Positions 6,582-15,291 of a stretch of 20,525 nucleotides of DNA are shown here, piece by piece. A program made the position numbers and the translations under genes. The notes under the pieces were generated by a model. The model saw only the letters and a program-made list of their open reading frames with translations. It did not search any database and had not been told where the DNA came from. Within the stretch, counting starts at the first letter, position 1; each line of letters opens with the position of its first letter. The DNA lies in the NCBI GenBank assembly GCA_038916785.1, contig JBCLBO010000058.1, forward strand, positions 1-20,525, in the 5' to 3' direction. The DNA comes from VFKU01 sp038916785. GTDB lineage: Bacteria > Hydrogenedentota > Hydrogenedentia > Hydrogenedentales > GCA-2746185.

Positions 6582-7425
6582 ACTCTGCGGCCATTCTGCG
6601 CACGTCTGCAAAGGTCTCGTCGCTAATCGGCACGTAGCCGCTCACTCCGTAAAGATTCGTCAAGAGCTTGTGATTCGGGCCCTCGTCGTTCAGCGCGAGA
6701 AGCGCGTTTTTGAACTTTTCCTGGAGGGCCGTGTCAAGACCCTTACGCACGACGACGCAATGCGAAGGGATCGGCCGCGATTCACCGAGGACCATCATCT
6801 GGTCGCGCTCGTGGATGCGCAAAAGGTTTGATGAGTATTGGCTGACCCCCGCCGCGTCGACGAATTTGTTGTACACGGCGCGGATCGCCTGCTCGTCGCC
6901 GCCCGCAAAGTATATCTTCCTGAAGAATTCCTCCGGGGCGCCGGGAATGAGCTTTTGGTCCTTGAACACCGACAGCGGATACAGATAGCCGGACGAGGAC
7001 AGCGGATCGGTGAACGCGATGCTCTTGCCTTTGAGGCCGCCGAGGGAATCGATGCCGCTGTCTTTGCGCACGAAGATGTGGGACGTGTACGTGTCCTTCC
7101 CGTAGTACAACTCACCGAGAAGCGGGATCGCCCCCGCTTCCCGGCGCGCGATGACGTACTGCAGCGGCCCCATGAAACCCGCGTCGGCGGAGTTGTTGCG
7201 AAGGGCCTCGACAATCCCCGCGTAATCCGTCGCCACGAACTTCTTCACCTTCATTCCGAGCGCGCCTTCGAGATACTGGATGACCGGCTCGACGTTCTCG
7301 GCGAGCTGGTCCGGATTCTGATACGCAATGAACACGATGCGGAATTCGTCCGCAGCGGCGGCCGGCAAAGCGGCGGCTAACGAGGCAACGGCGAGAATGA
7401 CGGTATAGAGGGCACGTGTTCGCAC
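6562..7425 (-). CDS. phnD: PhnD-like periplasmic substrate-binding protein
   Basis: A 287-residue binding protein of the phosphate/phosphite/phosphonate family. A Sec signal covers about residues 1-25 (ending PAAAA-DEF). Family features are GFMGPLQYV (83-91), the loop YTSHI (113-117), DPLSSSGYLYP (140-150, the oxyanion-binding Ser cluster) and AVYNKFVDAAGV. In classical PhnD the segment after the Ser loop reads FxGSHE, whose His contacts the phosphonate. Here it reads FAGGDEQA with Asp at 177, so the ligand may differ. The start is a GTG with GGAG 7 bp upstream. It lies 15 bp after the di-haem protein gene and overlaps phnC, so it is co-transcribed with both. I am sure of the family and unsure of the ligand. 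Confidence 0.9.
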   Translation of the reverse strand: MRTRALYTVILAVASLAAALPAAAADEFRIVFIAYQNPDQLAENVEPVIQYLEGALGMKVKKFVATDYAGIVEALRNNSADAGFMGPLQYVIARREAGAIPLLGELYYGKDTYTSHIFVRKDSGIDSLGGLKGKSIAFTDPLSSSGYLYPLSVFKDQKLIPGAPEEFFRKIYFAGGDEQAIRAVYNKFVDAAGVSQYSSNLLRIHERDQMMVLGESRPIPSHCVVVRKGLDTALQEKFKNALLALNDEGPNHKLLTNLYGVSGYVPISDETFADVRRMAAEYGFIKP

Positions 7426-7440
7426 AGGGATACTCCGTAG

Positions 7441-9366
7441 TTACTTCAGGTTTTCCGCGTTGTCTTCAAATAAGGCCCGGTATTCGGCCACAAGACGATC
7501 GGCGGTCGCGCGGTCGCCGGCCTGGTTGGCCACGTAGGCGTCTTCCATCAGGGCCGCGAGCTGGTCAAGCACGGGCAGCTGCGACTGGTCCTGCACGTCC
7601 CACTTGTGCGCGCCGATTTCCAGCGCGACTGTCTGGAACAACGCGTCGATCAATTCCGGTTTGCCGGCCTGTCTGAGATACTCATAGCTCGACAGGAAGA
7701 ACTTGAACTCTTCCATCTCGGCTTCGAGGGTGAACATCGTGCCTTCCATTCCCTGGACGCCGTCGCCGACGCACTCCACGTAGGCCGTGAGATCGGCGAT
7801 CTCATTCTCGCTGAGTTCAAGTTTGTACTGGCGGTCGAACCATTCCGTCACCGCGCGCAGAGTCGGCAGGCTGCCGTTGTGAAAATAGGGCGGCGTAAAC
7901 TTGACGCCTAGAAGTGTCGGCGTGTCGAGGGCGCCGTCGAGCGCGTACTCTTCGCTGCGCGAGACCGACCCGATGTCGTGCCTCTCTCGATCAACGAAGT
8001 GTGTCTCAGGGCGGTGGCACGACGCGCAGCTCATCTCGTTCATCTGCGGAAACGGCTTGTTGAACAGGACCTCGCCGCGTTTGGCCGCGCCGGACGCGGA
8101 CGCACGCAACGTACCGCCGGGATTGAGGTGTTCGTTCGGCAGGAAGTCGAATTCGAGCATGTACGCGATTATGCCGTCCAACATCGTCGGGTCGGGCTCG
8201 GGGCCGTTGAATTCATTCACGATCACGTTGCGCGAAAATTCGCGCAGCGAGGCGAACCGCCCGTTACGCCCGTAGGGCGCGAGGAAGCGCGCCCCGCGCA
8301 GGTCCGGAATATCCAGCGGATCGAAACTGGCGTTGTTCGCGTGGGGGGCGAAGAAACTGTTGCTCACGTCGAGGCCGCCCGCCACGGACGACAATCCGGG
8401 AATGACGAAGTTCGGATTCGTGATGCTCTTGTTGTGGCAGGTATTGCAGCTAATGCCGAGTGAGCGCGCGGGTTCGCCGAAGATGTACGGGCTGTCGAAC
8501 GCCATGTCACCCAAGGCAATCAACACGGTCTCGCTCTCGTCGACGCCGCGCGTAGCCATGTTCAAAATCTGCCGCGGGCGCGGCAACTGCTTGTTGATGT
8601 TGTGGCCCGGCGGTAGTTTCGCGGGGACGGCGCGCGCCGCGTCAAAAGTCGCGCTGCGCGTGGGCAGCGGCTGCAGCGTGCCCCCGGACGGCGCCACGTA
8701 GCCGTCCATGAAATTGACGCGGACATAGTCCATGATCTTCTTCGATTCGGTGAAAAAAACCTCGCTATCGGCGAGCACCGCGCCGACGCCCGCGATTCCG
8801 GGCGCGCCCAACGCTCCGGAACACTCGAGCCACGCGATGCCCAAATGCTGGTACTGCTCCGGGTCGGTCGCCTGCACTTCGTGCTCGAACGCCGCCCAAA
8901 TCTGGCGCGCGGCGTCGAAGGTCCGCTGCGCGGTGGTGTAGTCGCCGAGTTGTTTGCGCGCGGCTTCAAGGTGCAGGTTGATAATCTCGCCGACCGCGGC
9001 GGTCGATGCCTCGAATACGCCTTGCGCGGTCTGTTTGCGCATCGCGGGGGTTGGCAAGGAGATGCCCGCCTCGGCTTCGACCTTTTCGATTAGTGACGCG
9101 ACCTCGTCCGCGTACGCCTTGCCGCGCGCCGCGTCCACGCGCGAGAATCCTGCCGTGATCGTCCCTGAATCCGTCCGCACCTGGTCCCACAACACCGGAT
9201 TCAGGTTCAACATGAATACTGCGCGGCGGTAGGCCTCGGCGACGGGATGGAATTCCTCCGGCTTTACGATATGGGCGGACGCCGCGACGGAGAGCAAGAC
9301 GAGCGGGACCACAAAGAGCGGCCCGCGCGCGCGGAGAGCGTGGAGAGATAGTGCTCGTATGTTCAT
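7441..9366 (-). CDS. Di-haem cytochrome c peroxidase/MauG-like protein with N-terminal helical domain
   Basis: A 641-residue exported protein. A signal peptide ends near ASA-HIVKP (about residue 31). The C-terminal half is a di-haem peroxidase module of the CCP/MauG superfamily, with CNTCH at 307-311 and CASCH at 447-451. It also carries the family segment DTPTLLGVKFTPPYFHNGSLPTL. The N-terminal 270 residues or so are mostly helical and carry no haem motif; I cannot assign them to a family. The segment with DAARQIWAAFEHEVQATDPE only faintly recalls helical periplasmic domains of iron-uptake proteins. Start ATG 9366 is fixed by AGGAGT 8 bp upstream. It is the first gene of the operon, with phnD starting 15 bp after its stop and an AT-rich dyad in the promoter region. 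It could oxidise or release the ligand carried by the transporter, but this is inference. Confidence 0.85.
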   Translation of the reverse strand: MNIRALSLHALRARGPLFVVPLVLLSVAASAHIVKPEEFHPVAEAYRRAVFMLNLNPVLWDQVRTDSGTITAGFSRVDAARGKAYADEVASLIEKVEAEAGISLPTPAMRKQTAQGVFEASTAAVGEIINLHLEAARKQLGDYTTAQRTFDAARQIWAAFEHEVQATDPEQYQHLGIAWLECSGALGAPGIAGVGAVLADSEVFFTESKKIMDYVRVNFMDGYVAPSGGTLQPLPTRSATFDAARAVPAKLPPGHNINKQLPRPRQILNMATRGVDESETVLIALGDMAFDSPYIFGEPARSLGISCNTCHNKSITNPNFVIPGLSSVAGGLDVSNSFFAPHANNASFDPLDIPDLRGARFLAPYGRNGRFASLREFSRNVIVNEFNGPEPDPTMLDGIIAYMLEFDFLPNEHLNPGGTLRASASGAAKRGEVLFNKPFPQMNEMSCASCHRPETHFVDRERHDIGSVSRSEEYALDGALDTPTLLGVKFTPPYFHNGSLPTLRAVTEWFDRQYKLELSENEIADLTAYVECVGDGVQGMEGTMFTLEAEMEEFKFFLSSYEYLRQAGKPELIDALFQTVALEIGAHKWDVQDQSQLPVLDQLAALMEDAYVANQAGDRATADRLVAEYRALFEDNAENLK

Positions 9367-9423
9367 CGTTGGTGACTCCTGCCTAGGCTGGCCGGGCAAT
9401 TCTTCGGGCGCCTAGTCTACTTC

Positions 9424-9462
9424 CTATAAATTAACATACGTTAACTTAATAAAGCAAGTTAA
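9424..9462 (-). promoter_or_regulatory. AT-rich promoter/operator with overlapping dyads
   Basis: This short AT-rich island in GC-rich DNA lies 58-96 bp upstream of the di-haem protein start. It contains TTAAC-4-GTTAA (9431-9444) and the overlapping perfect dyad TTAACTT-8-AAGTTAA (9441-9447 and 9456-9462). Minus-strand promoter-like hexamers are possible (for example TTAACT with TATGTT after 18 bp), but several registers fit equally well. The dyads look like binding sites for a dimeric regulator controlling the di-haem/phnDCE operon. The regulator is unknown and is not encoded nearby. Confidence 0.55.
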
Positions 9463-9491
9463 ATCTGGTTGCCCTGGACAAACCGCTGTAA

Positions 9492-9782
9492 TGCACGGTA
9501 TTTGGCGGCCGGGGCCCCTGGCCGGCGCGGTGGCGGGCCCGCCCATTGGGCGCGATCGTCGAAGCCGGCGGCGAGCAGACGCGCAGCATTCCAGCAGGGC
9601 GCTACACGGACGCGGTGACGGTGCGGTGGGTAGACCCGGGCGGCGCCTTGGACCAGCCGATCGCCTATACCGACCCCGAACCGCCCGCCGACGGCGACTA
9701 CTACTACCTCCGCGTCACCCAGCTCGACGGACGCATGGCCTGGTCCAGCCCCTGGTGGGTCGGCGGAATTCCAGTGCGGTGA
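9492..9782 (+). pseudogene. C-terminal remnant of an unidentified exported or enzyme protein
   Basis: A reading frame open from a stop at 9489-9491 to the stop at 9782 ends in YYYLRVTQLDGRMAWSSPWW. Such an ending is typical of the last beta-strands of large metallohydrolase-type or PHP/DUF3604-like proteins (usual form YYYxRVxQxDGxMAWSSPIWV). The upstream portion (VEAGGEQTRSIPAGRYTDAV) reads like a beta-domain, but there is no catalytic part, no ribosome binding site and no proper start (only TTG at 9546). It is best read as the tail of a deleted gene. Family naming is tentative. Confidence 0.45.
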
Positions 9783-9857
9783 AGAGGACTACCGGCTTTG
9801 CAACCCGAATGGTCGTTGCTTCGATTTTATCGGGAGATTCAGAATCTCGTGGGTGGC

Positions 9858-9877
9858 GGCGGGCGTCCTCGCCCGCC
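9858..9877. repeat. GC-rich hairpin (8-bp stem)
   Basis: GGCGGGCG and CGCCCGCC flank TCCT. There is no T-tract on either side, so it is more likely a palindromic repeat than a terminator. A 15-bp palindrome GAGATTC-A-GAATCTC lies just before it (9834-9848). The spacer 9783-10387 otherwise holds only the repeats listed below and the upstream region of the peptidase gene. Confidence 0.6.
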
Positions 9878-9980
9878 TGAGGTCCGAGGACGGTCATCGT
9901 AGCTCGAGTTCACTACACCGGTATCGTCATAACATGAACTTCAGGGAGCATCGCCGTAATCTTCCGCATTGGCGTCTGCA

Positions 9981-10054
9981 ACCGGGAGGGTCGCGCTCCC
10001 GCACGACCGAGGCGCGCACCGGGAGGGTCGCGCTCCCGCGCGACCGAGGCGCGC
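9981..10054. repeat. 37-bp direct tandem repeat
   Basis: Copies at 9981-10017 and 10018-10054 differ at one base (GCACGACC versus GCGCGACC). Each begins ACCGGGAGGGTCGCGCTCCC, in which GGGAG-GGTCGCG-CTCCC forms a small hairpin. Confidence 0.9.
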
Positions 10055-10130
10055 ACCGCAGCCCAGAGGATCCGCACGAACAAAGTGCGTTTCGAAATCC
10101 CGTGATCCGCGCGGAAGAAACCCCTCCACC

Positions 10131-10209
10131 CGTCATTGCGAGGAGGGCCGGCGGCGGCGGATGTCCTTCTTGCCGCTGAAGTCCCCGGCGGCCCGACGCG
10201 GCAATCTCG
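10131..10209 (+). repeat. 'SEATKQS' repeat with internal insert
   Basis: CGTCATTGCGAGGAG (10131-10145) and GCAATCTCG (10201-10209) are the two ends of the element seen at 1-84. About 55 bp of GC-rich, unrelated sequence separates them in place of the usual GCGxxxGCGACGAA middle. Confidence 0.65.
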
Positions 10210-10246
10210 TGCGCCGGACCGGCCCACATTCGCTAGGCAGCCGCTT

Positions 10247-10287
10247 GACGAGATCGCTTCGTCGCGATCACGCTCCTCGCGATGACG
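10247..10287 (-). repeat. Inverted 'SEATKQS' repeat
   Basis: On the minus strand this reads CGTCATCGCGAGGAGCGTGA, then TCGCGACGAAGCGATCTCGTC. It is a full-length copy facing the one at 10131-10209, with 37 bp between them, so a transcript could fold into a large stem. Confidence 0.75.
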
Positions 10288-10387
10288 AATGTCGAGTCAC
10301 GCAAGGACGGTGTTCGCCCCGCCCTTGAAAGCCCGCCGTTTATGCGCCATGCTGACGGAATCGTTGGCCACTGCCGAGGGCGCTCTC

Positions 10388-12646
10388 ATGAAACTTCAAC
10401 CTCTCTTCTCACTTGCACTGATGTTTGCGGCGGTCCAGGCCGCGGCCGAGGATGCGAAGTCCGTCTACGGCTTCACGCCACCCCGCGCCGCGGAGCAGCT
10501 CGATCGCGAGACCGCGTATGCGAAGTCGCTCAGCGCGAGCGGGCCGCTCGAATGGATGCAGCACATGACCGTGCGCCCGCACCATCTCGGATCCCCGCAG
10601 GCGAAGGCGAACGCGGAGTACATCGCGGAACTGTTCAAGTCCTGGGGATACGAGACGGAGATCGAGACCTACTACGTCCTCTTCCCGACACCGAAGGTGC
10701 GCCTACTCGAGCAGATCAAGCCGGTCGCATTCACGGCGTCGCTCACGGAGAACATCGTAGCGCAGGACTCCGCCGCCGACGCGCTGCGCAAGGAGGCGCT
10801 GCCGCCCTTCAACGCGTATTCGGCGGACGGCGACGTGACCGGCGCGCTGGTGTATGTGAACCAGGGCCTGCCCAAGGACTACGAAGTACTGGAGAAACGC
10901 GGGATCGACGTGAAGGGGAAGATCGTCATCGCGCGTTACGGCGGGTCGTGGCGCGGGATCAAGCCGCGCGTCGCCGCAGAGCACGGCGCGATCGGCTGTA
11001 TCATTTACAACGACCCGCTCGAAGACGGCTACGCGCAGGGCGACCCCTATCCGACCGGCCCCTTCAAGCACGACACCGCCGTGCAGCGCGGGTCCGTGCT
11101 GGACAGCCCCACGCGTAACGGCGACCCGCTCACGCCGGGCCGCGGCGCGACGAAGAACGCCCGCCGCCTGAGCCGCGCGAAGGCGGAAACGCTGATGACG
11201 ATCCCCGTTTTGCCGATCTCGCGCGCGGACGCAGAGCCGCTGTTGCGCACGCTGGACGGACCCGTCGCGCCGCAGGAATGGCGAGGCGCGCTGCCGATCA
11301 CCTACAGGCTCGGGGGCGGCGGCGGCACGGTCGTGCGCCTCAAGGCCGAATTCAACTGGGATCTCGTGCCCTGCTACAACGTCATCGCGCGAATGAAAGG
11401 CAGCGAACGGCCCGGCGAGTGGGTGATCCGCGGGAACCATCACGACGCGTGGGTCATCGGCGCGCGCGATCCCATCAGCGGGCTCGTGGCGCTGCTCGAG
11501 CAGGCGCGCGCCTTTGGCGAATTGGCCAAGACCGGCTGGCGCCCGAAGCGCACGATGATCTTCTGCGCGTGGGACGGCGAAGAGCCGGGCCTGCTCGGCT
11601 CGACCGAGTGGGCCGAGGACCACGCCAAGGAACTGCGCGAGCACGCGGTCGCGTACATCAACAGCGACGGCAACTCGCCGGGCTTCCTTTTCGCCGGCGG
11701 CTCCCACACGCTGGAGACCACCGCGGCCGAAGTCGCGCAGTTGGTGAATGACCCGGTCACGGGCGTCAGTGTCGCCGAGCGCGCGCGCAGCGCCGCGCTC
11801 GTCGAGGGCACGCCGGAGCAAAAAAAATTGGCGAAGGATCGGGCCGACATCCGGCTCAGCGCGCTCGGCTCCGGCTCGGACTACACGCCTTTCTTGCAGC
11901 ATCTCGGCGTCGCTTCGCTCAATCTCGGCTTCGGCGGGCACGGCGACGGCGGCGAATACCACACGGCCTTCGACACCTTCGACATGTATACGAAGTGGAT
12001 CGACCCGAAGCTCGACTATGGCGTCGCGCTCGCCGACGTCGCCGGGCGAATCACGTTGCGGCTGCTCGACGCCGATGTGTCACCCTTCGATTTCACGAGC
12101 GCATCGGCGACCCTATCGAAATATGTAGACGAGGTGGTCGAGCTGGCCGACAAGACCCGCGAGGAGACGGAGGAATTCAACAAATACCTCGCCGAGGGCC
12201 GCTTCGCGCAGGCAAACGATCCCGCGCTGCCCTTCGTCGCGCCCAAGGCGAAGGATGCCGTGCCCCACCTGAATTTCGCGCCGCTGCTGAATGCCCGCGA
12301 TCGGCTCGCGCAGGCTGCAAAGGACTACGCCGCCGCCGTGAAACCGGTGTTGGCGGGCGAGAAGGCCCTCGACGCAAAGCAACTCGCCGCGCTAGACAAA
12401 ATTCTGAATCAGGCCGAACAGACCCTGCTCGCGCCAAAGGGCGGTCTCCCGCGCCGGCCGTGGTACCGGCATCTGATCTACGCGCCGGGTTTTTACACCG
12501 GATACGGCGTGAAGACCCTGCCGGGCGTACGCGAAGCCATCGAGGAGCGGAAGTGGACTGAGGCACAGGAGCAGATCGAGGCCGCTACGGCGGCGCTGCG
12601 GCGGTTCGCCGATGCCGCGGACGCGGCGACGGCGGAGATCGAGTAA
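10388..12646 (+). CDS. M28 metallopeptidase, glutamate carboxypeptidase II type
   Basis: A 752-residue exported zinc peptidase with the full GCPII/PSMA layout. A signal peptide (about 1-20, ending QAAA-ED) is followed by a protease-associated insert (GALVYVNQG, KGKIVIARYGG, AIGCIIYNDP), the M28 catalytic domain and a C-terminal helical dimerisation domain like that of the transferrin receptor. All active-site residues of the family line up: H351, D361, E398 (general base) with E399, D427 and H525, in NHHDAW, ARDPISG, WDGEEPGLLGS, YINSDGN and GEYHTAFDT. It probably trims acidic or other C-terminal residues from peptides in the periplasm. ATG 10388 is chosen for the signal peptide and GAGGG 7 bp upstream; a longer in-frame reading to 10289 has no signal character. 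It is monocistronic and converges with bipA. Confidence 0.93.
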   Translation: MKLQPLFSLALMFAAVQAAAEDAKSVYGFTPPRAAEQLDRETAYAKSLSASGPLEWMQHMTVRPHHLGSPQAKANAEYIAELFKSWGYETEIETYYVLFPTPKVRLLEQIKPVAFTASLTENIVAQDSAADALRKEALPPFNAYSADGDVTGALVYVNQGLPKDYEVLEKRGIDVKGKIVIARYGGSWRGIKPRVAAEHGAIGCIIYNDPLEDGYAQGDPYPTGPFKHDTAVQRGSVLDSPTRNGDPLTPGRGATKNARRLSRAKAETLMTIPVLPISRADAEPLLRTLDGPVAPQEWRGALPITYRLGGGGGTVVRLKAEFNWDLVPCYNVIARMKGSERPGEWVIRGNHHDAWVIGARDPISGLVALLEQARAFGELAKTGWRPKRTMIFCAWDGEEPGLLGSTEWAEDHAKELREHAVAYINSDGNSPGFLFAGGSHTLETTAAEVAQLVNDPVTGVSVAERARSAALVEGTPEQKKLAKDRADIRLSALGSGSDYTPFLQHLGVASLNLGFGGHGDGGEYHTAFDTFDMYTKWIDPKLDYGVALADVAGRITLRLLDADVSPFDFTSASATLSKYVDEVVELADKTREETEEFNKYLAEGRFAQANDPALPFVAPKAKDAVPHLNFAPLLNARDRLAQAAKDYAAAVKPVLAGEKALDAKQLAALDKILNQAEQTLLAPKGGLPRRPWYRHLIYAPGFYTGYGVKTLPGVREAIEERKWTEAQEQIEAATAALRRFADAADAATAEIE

Positions 12647-12655
12647 GGACGCTTC

Positions 12656-12697
12656 AATTCCTTCTTCGTTTCCTTCGTGTCCTTCGTTGCCTTCTGT
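12656..12697 (-). repeat. 'ACGAAGGACACGAAGG' type repeat
   Basis: Pyrimidine-rich on the plus strand (TTCGTTTCCTTCGTGTCCTT and onward), this is a degenerate 9-bp periodic repeat that translates spuriously as KDTKETKKE. It begins 10 bp after the peptidase stop. Confidence 0.65.
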
Positions 12698-12704
12698 CCA
12701 GTCC

Positions 12705-12742
12705 CGTCAGTGCAAGGAGCGCGGTTGCGACGAAGCAATCTC
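12705..12742 (+). repeat. 'SEATKQS' repeat, diverged copy
   Basis: CGTCAGTGCAAGGAGCGCGG followed by TTGCGACGAAGCAATCTC matches the element at 1-84 with a few changes at its 5' end. Confidence 0.7.
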
Positions 12743-12810
12743 AGCCGCTAGAGCGTTTTAACAAATCACCGATACGATCGGGACCAGAATCCTTTTAATT
12801 TTATTGCGGT

Positions 12811-12846
12811 TATCGGTGTCCATCTGTGTCTATCGGTGGATAATTT
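12811..12846 (-). repeat. 'ATCTGTGTCTATCGGTGG' type repeat
   Basis: TATCGGTGTCCATCTGTGTC and TATCGGTGGATAA belong to the intergenic family usually seen as ATCTGTGTCCATCTGTGG. It is not coding. Confidence 0.6.
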
Positions 12847-12910
12847 ACGCTAGCCGCCCTCGCCCCGTGAGGACACTCGCCCTCCCAACGCCTGCCCTCC
12901 CGGATCTGGC

Positions 12911-12958
12911 CCTCCCGCGTCCTCTGCGTTGCGCTCCTTCGCGTCCTCTGCGGTTGAA
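12911..12958 (-). repeat. 'CCTCTGCGTT...CCTCTGCGG' type repeat
   Basis: CGCGTCCTCTGCGTTGCGCT then CCTTCGCGTCCTCTGCGGTTG is a copy of the family whose minus-strand form is AACCGCAGAGGACGC. Together with the three elements before it, this fills nearly all of the 388-bp convergent spacer between the peptidase and bipA. No clear terminator is present. Confidence 0.6.
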
Positions 12959-13034
12959 TGGGTTTGACCTGGGAGTGTGACTCCGCAGCGCGCGAAGAGG
13001 GCGCGCGGCAGCCATGCAATATCGGCCCGTGGGG

Positions 13035-14936
<1,902 letters not shown>

Positions 14937-15008
14937 GGGTGCTGCGTTTCCTTGTGGTGACTTGGGTGCCCGCAACGCGGGCAAGAGACTCCCGGGAAGG
15001 CCTCAAAC

Positions 15009-15036
15009 TCTACACTATTTCTGGGGGATAGCTCAA
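15009..15036 (-). promoter_or_regulatory. typA: Possible sigma-70 promoter of typA
   Basis: On the minus strand TTGAGC (15036-15031) and TGTAGA (15014-15009) are 16 bp apart, 73 bp upstream of the start. The -10 match is poor, so this is only a candidate. Confidence 0.25.
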
Positions 15037-15111
15037 GTTTTGTCCGCCCTCGACTCCAAATTGATACGCGCCCCTTTGGACTTCGGAAACGATAGCTGCC
15101 GTTTTCACTAA

Positions 15112-15254
15112 GCCAGCGTAGCTGGCGGCAAATCTCTCGCCAATTCATTCGAAGCACGCGCCCACCCCCATTGCGCATACAGAAAAAAACGGAACCCCGC
15201 CGCAACGACGCCCAGCCCCGCTGGGCTCAGTACAGCGGCAGCTAACGCTGCCGC
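15112..15254. repeat. Three short hairpins in divergent spacer
   Basis: GCCAGC-GTA-GCTGGC (15112-15126), GCCCAGC-CCC-GCTGGGC (15210-15226) and GCGGCAGC-TAAC-GCTGCCGC (15235-15254) are perfect stems with 3-4 nt loops. They sit between typA and the cytochrome-type gene. None has a T-tract. They look like palindromic repeat units and could also be bound by a regulator. Nothing else is recognisable in the 355-bp spacer 14937-15291 apart from the weak promoter candidate. Confidence 0.65.
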
Positions 15255-15291
15255 AAGTCCAAAGTGTCTCGTATGCTAAATTAGCAAGCGA

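Noticed and set aside
9981..10054. CRISPR array
   Set aside because: Two directly adjacent copies without spacers and no cas genes in the window.
9853..10328. Arg/Gly-rich frames in the spacer before the peptidase gene
   Set aside because: They follow the 37-bp tandem repeat and SEATKQS copies and have no protein character.
12810..13019. Minus-strand frame with PPIDTDGHR
   Set aside because: It translates the ATCTGTGTC-type and CTCTGCGG-type repeats.
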